The notes under the pieces are model-generated. The model was not told the origin of the DNA and searched no databases. It saw nothing but the letters and a program-made list of their open reading frames with translations. Positions 36,117 through 44,594 of a stretch of DNA of 59,731 nt are shown piece by piece. The stretch lies in contig DASP01000012.1 in NCBI GenBank assembly GCA_002503825.1, forward strand, positions 301,499 through 361,229. Direction: 5' to 3'. The position numbers and the translations under genes are program-made. Position 1 is the stretch's first letter; each line of letters starts with the position of its first letter. The DNA comes from Methanoregulaceae archaeon UBA467 (GTDB lineage: Archaea > Halobacteriota > Methanomicrobia > Methanomicrobiales > Methanospirillaceae).

Positions 36117-36330
36117 AACGGGAATCCGTGCAGGAATGAGTGTCTTTTAACAGATTGCACGCCTGCCCGGAAGGGGACAGCCGTTATCCCCCGCCATTCC
36201 TCCTGATAAAAACCCCTGAAAAACGGTGTCCCTGCAGAAATCGCCAATCCCGGGAGCCATGACAAAAACCGGGCCGGAAGGCGAAATTTAAACAGGATGA
36301 CTCTGCTGCCGGCGACTCTCTTTGTACCAA

Positions 36331-36687
36331 TTACGCAGCCACAATCCCGGCTGTGATCAACCGGTCGATTAGAAACAACGCCACGATCCATGCACCGAAT
36401 GCCAGGGCCAGACTCGGGTAGAAAGAATATCGTCCCATGAACAGGTAAAGGACGAGCATGAATAGCACGGTGGGAATCACAAAATAAAATGAATTCAGTA
36501 CCAGTTGCCGGGTAGCTGCAGCCCCGGTCCCGGTGAACATGAAGATAAATGCAAGGGTGGTGATAATGGGTGCCGTTGCAAGTATCCCACCATATTTTGG
36601 GCTGATCTGTTGAGCCAGGACCGTCGTCCCGGCGACTATACTTCCGCCGGCAATAAATTTGAGAAGGGAAAACCAGTTGTTATCCAT
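36331..36687 (-). CDS. small four-helix membrane protein, GlpM/DUF3147-like
   Basis: 118-residue membrane protein with four helices covering most of its length. The opening (KFIAGGSIVAGTTVLAQQISPKYGGILATAPI) resembles the GlpM/DUF3147 group. A long central hydrophobic part follows (FYFVIPTVLFMLVLYLF). Function of the group is unclear. Single gene. Confidence 0.65.
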   Translation of the reverse strand: MDNNWFSLLKFIAGGSIVAGTTVLAQQISPKYGGILATAPIITTLAFIFMFTGTGAAATRQLVLNSFYFVIPTVLFMLVLYLFMGRYSFYPSLALAFGAWIVALFLIDRLITAGIVAA

Positions 36688-36831
36688 AGTGTCTGGTACA
36701 TATCCATTTTTTTCAGGAGAAATACCTTGTTTATGTACTCAGAAAGAACGGTTCGATGCGTGATATTTACGAAATGATACATGTTCACAGGACACGTCTC
36801 CAAAAGAAGAGTGGAATAAAAAGAGCGCTTA

Positions 36832-37203
36832 TTATTCCTTCCTGATATACATCCTGGCAACAAACCAGACACCGAGGAGTATCAGGAAAATTGCAACAAC
36901 TGACGGCCAGTAATCCGGCGGAGTCCAAACAAGACCGACACCGATAAGGATCATAAATATCCCGACAATAAGAGTTATCCAGTTCGCGCCGGCCCGGTCG
37001 GATACAAACGATCCTTCCTTCTTTCCCTCCCCCGGCAGAACGACCAGGGACGCAGCGATTAACCCGCAGCCCAGACCTATCAGCACTCCCGGACCGGGAT
37101 ACCCGAGCAGGAGCCCTGCCCCGAGACCTATCAGGACCCCGGCAGGGATGAGCGCATGACTTCCATGGGGTCTCCTGTGCTTCTCCACTTCCTCTGAAGG
37201 CAT
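36832..37203 (-). CDS. hypothetical membrane protein
   Basis: 123-residue membrane protein with a basic N-terminus (EEVEKHRRPHGSH), two Gly-rich helices (about 19-56, PAGVLIGLGAGLLLGY then PGPGVLIGLGCGLIAA, an internal repeat) and two more helices (about 77-118). ATG 37203 is preferred over the TTG at 37212. No family recognised. Confidence 0.6.
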   Translation of the reverse strand: MPSEEVEKHRRPHGSHALIPAGVLIGLGAGLLLGYPGPGVLIGLGCGLIAASLVVLPGEGKKEGSFVSDRAGANWITLIVGIFMILIGVGLVWTPPDYWPSVVAIFLILLGVWFVARMYIRKE

Positions 37204-37212
37204 AATAGTCAA

Positions 37213-37594
37213 TGGTTATCGGGATACTTCCTCATAAAATGTGATGGTCGGTACACGGACCGCAACCTGTTACCTGCCCTGGCACGATTACACAATAAAA
37301 AGTGAAAAGAGCGCTGTGAAGTGCACATTGTTCTCATAAGTCCTTCCATAATCATGAAAACCCGTAAAAAAATGCATCCGGAAAGAGCACATACACGTCC
37401 GGATCTCTCCCTGCATACATCATGCCGGCATCGTGATGAAAAAACAGATTTCCCGTGAAAGATTATTTCAAAATCCAAAAACGCTCCTCCCGCACGAAGT
37501 AATACCGGTTATCGCCGGATCCTGGTTTTCATCCTGCCAACCGGAATACTTCACCCCGATCAAAGGTACATAAATCATCAGCCACAATAGATCT
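37213..37594. other. divergent intergenic region
   Basis: About 380 bases upstream of two divergent small membrane-protein genes. Short frames on both strands have no protein-like composition. Nothing else recognised. Confidence 0.4.
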
Positions 37595-37597
37595 GTG

Positions 37598-37870
37598 ATG
37601 AACAGCACATTTTTTGATCTGTCTGCTCCTGTCGTCGTTATTGTAAACGTATTCGTATGCCTGCTTTACGGATTTGATAAATGGCAGGCCCGTCGTGAGG
37701 GGTGGAGGGTCTCTGAAGGAACACTTCTTTTCTCTGCATTCTTTGCACCATTCGGAGCTGTTTCCGGGATGATCCTGTTCAGGCACAAGATACGAAAAGC
37801 AAAATTTTTCATTGCGGTACCATTCTTTGTCGTCCTGCAGGGCATACTAATTTTTATAATCCTTCCCTGA
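37598..37870 (+). CDS. DUF1294 membrane protein
   Basis: 90-residue membrane protein of the DUF1294 family with the diagnostic run YGFDKWQARREGWRVSE after helix 1, then LLFSAFFAPFGAVSGMILFRHK and a final helix. The conserved DKxxA and E residues are present. Function unknown. In other proteins DUF1294 is fused to a cold-shock domain, which is absent here. GTG at 37595 is immediately upstream, and ATG 37598 is preferred. Confidence 0.85.
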   Translation: MNSTFFDLSAPVVVIVNVFVCLLYGFDKWQARREGWRVSEGTLLFSAFFAPFGAVSGMILFRHKIRKAKFFIAVPFFVVLQGILIFIILP

Positions 37871-38072
37871 ACCCGGAACCCGGCACTTCAGCGAGTGTGT
37901 CCATGCATTAAAATCCCCCGTTTTCAGGTCACAGGTTGTGACCGGCCCGCGGCCGTTCATTATTCAGACCCTGTTGCTGTCACGAACCGGTAGCTGAATA
38001 GCAGGAACGGCTCCCAGATTTTAGCGGTTTATACCGGTGTTTCAATAAATAACCAGAATGGCACACAATAGT

Positions 38073-39266
38073 TTACCAGACCGGGATCAGCCCGCCACTC
38101 TTACCGGTAATACTTACGCCACCACCGGGTGTGACAACGAATGTATTTTCTATTCCTACCATGCCAACGCCCTTTATCCCTTTCTTGGGTTCGAGTGCAA
38201 TGACCATTCCCTCCTGCAGGGGATCATCAAACCCTTTTGCAATGACCGGAATTTCGTCGACAAGGAGCCCTACGCCATGCCCGAGGAAATTCACCTGCCG
38301 GTTTCCAAAGCCCATAAAATTCTCCCTGAATTCTGGGGTGACGGAGTCCATAATCCCCGAATAAATCCCGGAAGGAGTGTTGCCCGGCCTGAGGAGCGAT
38401 GCCATTTCATCCTGGATATCGACGCACTGGTAATGGATCTCAATTGCATTGTCAGGCAGCGGTTTGCCAAACATGTAGTTCATCGTCTTGTCGGTCTGGT
38501 ATCCTTCGACCCCGCATGCATTGTCGATATAGACAAGATCCCCGGGTTTCAGGGTCCTTTTCGGGCTTCCCAGCAGAGGAACCGCAGGACACATCCCGTA
38601 GGCACCTCCGGGGCCGTTAAAACGTGTCGGATAGATGGAACTCTCACCAAAGCCAAGTTGTCCGACCTCGATCTCGGTATCGAACATGCCAAACCTTACA
38701 ACCCCGTGGTGACCTTCCCTGACCAGGAGAGCGTATACCTCGCTGCCGAATCCGGCCTCGCTCATCCCCTCCACGAGAATCCCGGGAATCAGGTCTTCAA
38801 GCACCTTCCTGTGGATTTTCCCGGCTTTTTCCATCAGTGACAATTCATAGGGACTTTTCAGGGCACGCACCCAGGCCACCTGCAGGTCCGCCGACCTGAC
38901 CCTGGTAAATGGAAAATATTTCTGAAACCTTTCAAACATCCCGATCGGGACCAGTTCTGTCTCGGTGAATACGGTGTCGGGAAGATTCCCATAACAGGCT
39001 GCCGCATCACGGTAACTTTGCATCGGCCTGATATCGGGAAAATACGACTCCTTTTCTGCCCGGTCATAGCTTCGTCGCACCCAGTAGACTGCCTCGCCAT
39101 CGCGGGGGATAAGGAGCATCCCGTCCTGCATCGTCCCGGTAAAGTAATACAGGTTGATCTTGCCGAATATGGCAGCCATCTCCCAATCAGGGTTTTCTTT
39201 CTCCATACGGGCCCTGAACCGCTCCATTCGCCCGTTAAGTTCCGAAATTGGGACTGACCTGTGCAT
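38073..39266 (-). CDS. M24-family Xaa-Pro peptidase-like protein
   Basis: 397-residue cytoplasmic metalloprotein of the creatinase/aminopeptidase P superfamily. The N-terminal domain (about 1-155) contains AAIFGKINLYYFTGTMQDG. The C-terminal pita-bread domain carries the expected two-metal ligands: YIDNACGVEGYQTDKT (two Asp), NFLGHGVGLLVDE (His), VIALEPK (Glu) and GIENTF (Glu). All ligands are intact, so it is likely an active dipeptidase or aminopeptidase acting on X-Pro peptides. The frame opens at 39329. ATG 39266 gives a typical start. Confidence 0.88.
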   Translation of the reverse strand: MHRSVPISELNGRMERFRARMEKENPDWEMAAIFGKINLYYFTGTMQDGMLLIPRDGEAVYWVRRSYDRAEKESYFPDIRPMQSYRDAAACYGNLPDTVFTETELVPIGMFERFQKYFPFTRVRSADLQVAWVRALKSPYELSLMEKAGKIHRKVLEDLIPGILVEGMSEAGFGSEVYALLVREGHHGVVRFGMFDTEIEVGQLGFGESSIYPTRFNGPGGAYGMCPAVPLLGSPKRTLKPGDLVYIDNACGVEGYQTDKTMNYMFGKPLPDNAIEIHYQCVDIQDEMASLLRPGNTPSGIYSGIMDSVTPEFRENFMGFGNRQVNFLGHGVGLLVDEIPVIAKGFDDPLQEGMVIALEPKKGIKGVGMVGIENTFVVTPGGGVSITGKSGGLIPVW

Positions 39267-39752
39267 ATCCACATTTTGGAGCCGCGGGTATTTACCGGTA
39301 TTGAAGGAACAGACGGGTCTTTTGTACATGAAAATACGTCATTTCATTCGATTATTCGAATTTGAAACACGATGCAATCTCTGGCCATTACAAAATGCTT
39401 CACTCACCGGTTGCGTTCATACAGGCAGTATGAAGCAGTCGTTACGGTCGTGACCTGCGTAACTCATCGTACGCGGTCCCGCCACAGGCAGGTCCCGGTC
39501 AAGTATGCCATCGTTTCGTTCCTTGCAGTTACTGCAGCGTCCTTTGTCACAGTGTTTGTGCATGTTACTTCCGGTACCGCATCGATCAAAGTCATGAGAT
39601 AGAAAAAGATATCGCCACTGCCCATGAATATCATGCATATAGCATCCTGAAAAAAACCGATGGTGGTAACAGATATATGCCAGGGTTACGGATTTGCGGT
39701 TTTACAGGCATGGGCAGGATATTGATAATCTGATGGGGGGGTATGAAAAGAT
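39267..39752. other. divergent intergenic region
   Basis: About 485 bases between the peptidase gene and the response-regulator gene. Frames present on both strands overlap each other and lack coding character. A G-rich GGGGGG (39735-39740) lies upstream of the response-regulator start. Confidence 0.4.
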
Positions 39753-40454
39753 ATGGATTATGATACTCAGGAGAGGACAGGAGAAAAAAAAGGCCTTGAC
39801 GCGGCAGGGGAGACGAATCGGGAAAGGCCTTCGCTATCCCTGATAGAATCAGTACTCCTTATTGATGATAATCCCGATATCGTTGCCCTGTACTCGCGGA
39901 TGGTTACCGACTGCGGTTACGCGGTGATGACTGCCATGAATTCACAGGAATCACTCGATGCACTGAATAAGAAAACGCCTGACCTCATCCTGCTTGATAT
40001 TCTCATGAAACCCGAGGACGGCTGGAAAATCCTTAAAAAAATCAGGGCTTATCCGAAAATGTCTTCGACCCCGGTAGTCATGCTGACCGCAAAAATGCCG
40101 ACGACCAGAGAAATCCTGCAATATTCCGACTCGATTGATGATTACATCATGAAACCGGTCACCCGGGCAGGGATGTGCGACGCCCTGAAACGGATCGATG
40201 CATACCGGTCTGAAATATCAGACCAGCTGGCCCGGGCACGGGAACATGGTGTCGTCAGTGAGGTCCTCGAGGAGTATCGTGCCCTTACACGGAAGAAGAT
40301 GGTGCTCCGGACGATGAGGACCTACCAGTACGGGATAGAAGAAGACTTCAGGGAGTATATGAAACAGTATCCTGATCAGGAAACCATGCATTGTGAAGAC
40401 ATGCTTTCCGAAATTGATAAAAGAATGAAGGAATTAAAGCCGTATTTTGAATAA
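39753..40454 (+). CDS. response regulator with helical C-terminal extension
   Basis: 233-residue protein. A charged N-terminal segment precedes a receiver domain (about 32-155) with acidic pocket D38/D39, phospho-acceptor D82 (LILLDIL), the Thr of MLTAKMP and the conserved Lys of YIMKP. The rest (about 156-233) is helical (RAREHGVVSEVLEEYRALTRKK...) and carries no DNA-binding or enzyme domain. The same layout, including the (V/I)EEYR motif, occurs in the regulator at 47629-48207. They probably relay phosphate from the nearby kinases or act by protein contact. Confidence 0.85.
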   Translation: MDYDTQERTGEKKGLDAAGETNRERPSLSLIESVLLIDDNPDIVALYSRMVTDCGYAVMTAMNSQESLDALNKKTPDLILLDILMKPEDGWKILKKIRAYPKMSSTPVVMLTAKMPTTREILQYSDSIDDYIMKPVTRAGMCDALKRIDAYRSEISDQLARAREHGVVSEVLEEYRALTRKKMVLRTMRTYQYGIEEDFREYMKQYPDQETMHCEDMLSEIDKRMKELKPYFE

Positions 40455-40487
40455 AAAAACCGGCCCGGCTGGAATCCTCGTTTCGAT

Positions 40488-40716
40488 AAAACCTGTTTTA
40501 ACCATTTCTCTGGCAGGAGGTTTTTACACCACCCTGCCTGCCATGCTGCAGGGAGGTCTGCAGGCAGGATTGACCGGGGTCTCTTTTTTTAAAGAAATGA
40601 AGCACGGCCCTCGTCGCATTCAGGGACGCACACATGCGATCATGGGCGTCGGTGCAGCGAGTGCCGGGACGTGGAGTGCAAAGAAATAGGAATAGTGAGA
40701 GAACGGCAGGGTTTTT
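40488..40716 (+). repeat. dispersed intergenic repeat, copy B (candidate structured RNA)
   Basis: About 229 bases. It begins ACCTGTTTTAACC, then CTGGCAGGAGG and a strong hairpin (CCTGC..CTGCAG loop GGAGGT, CTGCAGGCAGG), TTGACCGGGG, a T-run, AAAGAAATGAAGCACGG, GGGACGCACACATGCGATCA, GAGTGCCGGGA and a GTGAGAGAACGG end. An 80-codon frame runs through it (40447-40689), but it is the repeat rather than a gene. It starts about 35 bases after the response-regulator stop. Confidence 0.65.
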
Positions 40717-40854
40717 CTACATATCCTTAAAACCAGGTTATTATCCGGTCAGAATTTTTGTTATACTCCGCATGCTGAACCATTTTTTTACCCGCTTCAC
40801 ACTACAGGGTTATCTGGTGGCATTCAGCGCATGACAATTCCAGGCATGGAAAAA

Positions 40855-40880
40855 TGCTGGTGCTGGTGCTGGTGCTGGTG
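40855..40880 (+). repeat. TGCTGG hexamer microsatellite
   Basis: Four tandem copies of TGCTGG plus a TG remainder. With the preceding A it would encode a 15-residue Leu-Val peptide, probably by chance. It lies in a 410-base stretch (40717-41129) in which I see no gene. Confidence 0.6.
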
Positions 40881-41129
40881 AACCCGTGTTCCCGTGTATG
40901 AGTAAACTTCCGGCCCGTTCTGTAGCTATAATGAAGCTCTCCTTCTCGACCATGTATACACTCTCATGTTACATTTTGCCGGCCGGCTTATTCAATACAT
41001 TTGCCCGGGATATCCGTGAAATCGTTGTATATGGATGACTGCAGTTACACGACTTTCCCGTGATGTGGAAAAAGGGGGTTTACGTCTATCCTTACAAAAA
41101 GTGTGTAAAAGTATGATTCGCGAAAAAAT

Positions 41130-41561
41130 TCATGTAAAATATTTTTTCCACCTGCACTTCGAAGGTTTTGGAACTATCTCATTTTCATGACATTTCCCGC
41201 GAAGAAATTCTTCTTTTGTCTCCTCGTACCGTTCACCGAATTCCTTCCAGCGGGGACAGTGGCGGAGGTCGAGAAGGAGTTCATGGCCGGCAATACTACC
41301 ATTAATCGAGGGGATAGCTACAAACGGATAAATTTTGCAGGCAAGGGGGCGATCCCCGTATGGCAGGACGCATCCGGCATCCAGTTTTCCCGGACAGGTA
41401 TCACGGAACATCCACCAGTTCCCGAGTTTCTGTGGCCCGGCGGCTTCCGCCTTTTCTCTGCCGATGGCCATGACAAGCCGCTCGTATTCCGCAGTCGTCA
41501 TATTCGGATGGCGGCAGCAGTTCCCGCCGCAGTCTTTACACAATTCTGGCGAGCTGGTCAT
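41130..41561 (-). CDS. YkgJ-family cysteine-cluster protein
   Basis: 143-residue cytoplasmic protein with CKDCGGNCCRHP at residues 8-19 and later Cys positions (DTCPGK, AGCVLPYGDRPLACKIYPF, RHCPRW, KCHEN) that match the YkgJ/UPF0153 Cys-cluster group, likely binding zinc or an Fe-S cluster. Function unknown. It is single and divergent from the histidine kinase at 41920. Confidence 0.8.
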   Translation of the reverse strand: MTSSPELCKDCGGNCCRHPNMTTAEYERLVMAIGREKAEAAGPQKLGNWWMFRDTCPGKLDAGCVLPYGDRPLACKIYPFVAIPSINGSIAGHELLLDLRHCPRWKEFGERYEETKEEFLRGKCHENEIVPKPSKCRWKKYFT

Positions 41562-41919
41562 ATCTATAGCTGGTTCTTTTTTACCGGGATATAATAACTG
41601 GTCATTACAGGAAATACAAGGGTGGAATCTGCTCCGGTGTCACGGCCAGGCATTTTAAGAATGGAGATTTATACGAATAAAAATCCGTTTTTCATTCAAT
41701 CCCGCTTAAAATACGGTATTTTATTAAAAATATATGCCTGACCTTTTCCGCGTCAGGGATATTTTCGCATGCAGTCTTCCATGCAGTCAGGAGAGCCGGA
41801 CACATCCTGATACCTGATCGCGGGATGGGGAGTCATTACATCCAGATATACGATATTCCAGAAAGTTGATACAGTATATCATACAATATAGGGCACAGCA
41901 TTTCACAAGAGTTCGTGGC
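41562..41919. other. divergent intergenic region
   Basis: About 360 bases, very AT-rich around 41690-41740, where promoters for the kinase gene may lie. No gene or repeat recognised. Confidence 0.35.
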
Positions 41920-43623
41920 ATGATTCTCCAATATTCACCATATTTTTTACCTCTGCTTATTTCAACGCTTTTTCTGGCGGCCCTGATCCCAATTGCATGG
42001 AGGTTCCGGACCAGTCCTGAAGGTCGTGCCGTTATCCTCTTTTTAGCCTCGGCCACGATCTGGTCCGCAGCATCGGCAGGAAACGTGGTGAGTGCAGATA
42101 TTCAGTCCAGTTACTTTTTCACGGCCATTTCCTTTCTCGGAATTGTAACCGTCCCTGTCGCATGGATTCTTCTTGCGATTATCTATATCGGCCAGGACAG
42201 GCTGGTTGCATCCCCGAAGTACCTGGTCTTTTTCATCATTCCGGCCCTGACATGCCTGATGGTCTTTACCAACCCGTTCCATCACCTTTTTTATTCGGCT
42301 GTTACGCCAGTCCTGCAGGGATCCTCGGTTGTATGGCTCTATTCGTACGGACCATATTTCTGGGTGCATGCACTGTATTCCTATATCCTTGTGATTTCGG
42401 GGATGATCCTGCTTTTTGCAAGGTATATAACTTCACAGGCAATCTTTCGTGCACAGATTGTATTGCTCCTCCTTGCCGTGGCCATTCCATTCGGATTTAA
42501 TCTTCTATGGGTAGCCTATGACCTGCCGTTTCCCGGGTTTGACCCCACCCCGGTCATATTCATCCCTACCGGGCTTATCCTTATCGCCGCTGCCAGCCGT
42601 TACCAGCTTTTATCCCTCTCGCCCGTCGCATGCTCCCTGCTTTTTGATTCCATGAATGACAGCGTTATCGTGTTAAATGAACGCGGGATGGTCGTCAGTA
42701 TAAACCCTGCAGGCATTGCATTGTTCGGTGAATTAAATGGAAAAATTCTTGGTACACCGTTTCATGATGCATTAAAAGGGCTGCCAGCCGGATTCCTCAC
42801 CTGTACTACTGATACCCATATGGAATGCGACCTCTCATTTGGCGATACCGGAATTCCCCTGCATTACGATATCAGGTGCATGCCGGTCCTTCCGGAAGGA
42901 GGGGGCATTAAAGGGAGGATTATTGTTATCCGGGATACTCATGATGCATACCTTGCAAAAAACGCACTCATCGGGACAAACAGGAAATTAAACCTTCTCA
43001 ATGACATCACACGGCATGATATGCTCAATTCTCTTACGGCCCTGCTGCTCAGCCTTGACCACGCAAAAGATATCTCTCATGACCCTGAAATGCTCACTCT
43101 CATTCAAAGATCAGAGCGGGCGGCACACGTCCTGCTCGAACAGGTGGAATTCACCCGTGATTACCAGGACCTCGGGGTGAATACCCCGGTCTGGCAGGAT
43201 GCAGGAAAAGTTCTTGAAAAGGTCCTTTCAACTCTTTCCCTGGCAAATATCAGTATTAAGTCAAACCTTGACGGAATTCTTGTTTATGCGGACCCCCTCT
43301 TTGGAAAAGTTCTCTATAACCTTGCAGATAACGCTATACGTCATGGAAAAGGACTTGATTCTATCCGGTTTGATTATTCCGAAGACCCTGACGGGTTGCT
43401 TTTATCTGTCGAAAACAACGGGACAGGAATCCCTCCCGACCAGAAAGAGAAGATATTCCAGAGGGGGTATGGAAAAGGATCAGGACTCGGGCTCTTCCTT
43501 GTCAGGGAGATACTTTCCATCACAGGTATCACTATCAGGGAGACCGGGACACCCGGGACGGGGGCACGGTTTGAGATACGGGTGCCTCCGGGATCGTACC
43601 GTAAGCCGGGTCCGGTACAATAA
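41920..43623 (+). CDS. 7TM-PAS histidine kinase
   Basis: 567-residue membrane sensor kinase. Seven hydrophobic segments (about 6-26, 37-57, 66-90, 100-117, 147-170, 178-200, 210-225) make the 7TM N-terminal sensor typical of methanogen kinases. A PAS domain (about 237-345) and coiled coil follow. The phospho-acceptor helix KLNLLNDITRHDMLNSL has His366, and an intact HATPase domain shows N-box VLYNLADNAIRHGK, G1 ENNGTGIPPD and G2 GSGLGLFL. It should autophosphorylate and pass phosphate to receiver-only regulators such as those at 39753 and 47629. ATG 41920 begins the first helix properly. The frame opens at 41866. Confidence 0.9.
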   Translation: MILQYSPYFLPLLISTLFLAALIPIAWRFRTSPEGRAVILFLASATIWSAASAGNVVSADIQSSYFFTAISFLGIVTVPVAWILLAIIYIGQDRLVASPKYLVFFIIPALTCLMVFTNPFHHLFYSAVTPVLQGSSVVWLYSYGPYFWVHALYSYILVISGMILLFARYITSQAIFRAQIVLLLLAVAIPFGFNLLWVAYDLPFPGFDPTPVIFIPTGLILIAAASRYQLLSLSPVACSLLFDSMNDSVIVLNERGMVVSINPAGIALFGELNGKILGTPFHDALKGLPAGFLTCTTDTHMECDLSFGDTGIPLHYDIRCMPVLPEGGGIKGRIIVIRDTHDAYLAKNALIGTNRKLNLLNDITRHDMLNSLTALLLSLDHAKDISHDPEMLTLIQRSERAAHVLLEQVEFTRDYQDLGVNTPVWQDAGKVLEKVLSTLSLANISIKSNLDGILVYADPLFGKVLYNLADNAIRHGKGLDSIRFDYSEDPDGLLLSVENNGTGIPPDQKEKIFQRGYGKGSGLGLFLVREILSITGITIRETGTPGTGARFEIRVPPGSYRKPGPVQ

Positions 43624-43735
43624 AAAAAGAGGAGATATCCCCTGACCGCCCAGCAGGGTAAGATTTAAACGATACCCGGATGCATTATTTTTATCGTTAT
43701 TCGTGGATTTATATCGTTTTGAAGAGGCCGCCCTC

Positions 43736-44248
43736 TCATCCCGGCTCACCAAGCGGTTTTTCCAGCCAGATCATATCGAAGATCTCCCCGTTCTTCATAC
43801 CGGCATTATGAAATCTCCCGCATTCCACGAAACCGAGGTCCTTATAAAATAACAGCCCTTCATTGTTTTTCGAGGAGATATTAGCAAGAAAAACCGATAC
43901 ACCACGGGCTCTGACCGCCTCTGTCATCGAGTCAAGAAGCATTTTACCTATCCCCTGCATCCGGTGGTTATGATGAATATAGAGCGTGACTGCAGACGAA
44001 CGGGAAAATGTCACAAACGGAAGGAATGGTTTAGCCACCCCGAATCCGACGACCCTTGCCTCACGCTCTGCAACAACAAAGGAATATGCATCCTGCCCGA
44101 GCAGATAAAAAAACTGGTCCGGAACGGGTCTTTTTGGATATGCGCCAAAACCGTTCTCCACGTAATAGTTATAAATCGAAATAACAGCAGGGAGATCGTT
44201 TTTATCTGCATTCCTGATAAGGACCTGCATTGTCTCACTATCAGCCAT
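43736..44248 (-). CDS. GNAT acetyltransferase, phosphinothricin acetyltransferase-like
   Basis: Acetyl-CoA-dependent N-acetyltransferase of about 170 residues. Its order follows PAT-type GNATs: IRNADKNDLPAVISIYNYYVENGF, then GAYPKRPVP, VTLYIHHNHRMQGIGKMLLDSM (motif A with the RxxGxG-like RMQGIGK acetyl-CoA loop), VFLANISSKNNEGLLFYKDLGFVECGRF and IWLEKPL. A paralogue lies at 49289-49807. Substrate unknown. ATG 44248 is chosen, although Met codons at 44302 and 44230 are also in frame. Confidence 0.88.
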   Translation of the reverse strand: MADSETMQVLIRNADKNDLPAVISIYNYYVENGFGAYPKRPVPDQFFYLLGQDAYSFVVAEREARVVGFGVAKPFLPFVTFSRSSAVTLYIHHNHRMQGIGKMLLDSMTEAVRARGVSVFLANISSKNNEGLLFYKDLGFVECGRFHNAGMKNGEIFDMIWLEKPLGEPG

Positions 44249-44594
44249 ATGTGGGGATAGCCATTCAGGTAGATATGAATATCGCCGGGATGCCTTGTGC
44301 ATCCATGACCCCGGACCTCACATGCCGGGAGAGAACCGGGGAGTGCGGTTTAAGCAGGAAGAGCAGTTTAATTAATTTATGGACCGTAAAGGGTCCTCCA
44401 TGGCAAAGAGAAATATTGCAGCGGCATATTTTGCCGCCATCAAATAACAAATCAGATATTACCGCGTGGCCTATTCTGTTTTATAAAGGGTCATGGCAGG
44501 AGAACGAAATGAAGACCGGCACAGGAGAAAATGATAAAAGAAGCACCGGATCCATCTTTGGACATTCTTACCATAGAAATGCGGGAGGGCGTAT

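Noticed and set aside
38058..38840. 260-codon plus-strand frame
   Set aside because: It is the antisense shadow of the M24 peptidase gene, whose metal-ligand motifs are all intact on the minus strand.
40447..40689. 80-codon plus-strand frame after the response regulator
   Set aside because: It lies inside repeat copy B and the same repeat in copies A and C does not keep this frame open.
40855..40880. TGCTGG tandem repeat as a CRISPR or phase-variable element
   Set aside because: Only four hexamers, no spacers, and not located in a promoter or gene that it could switch.
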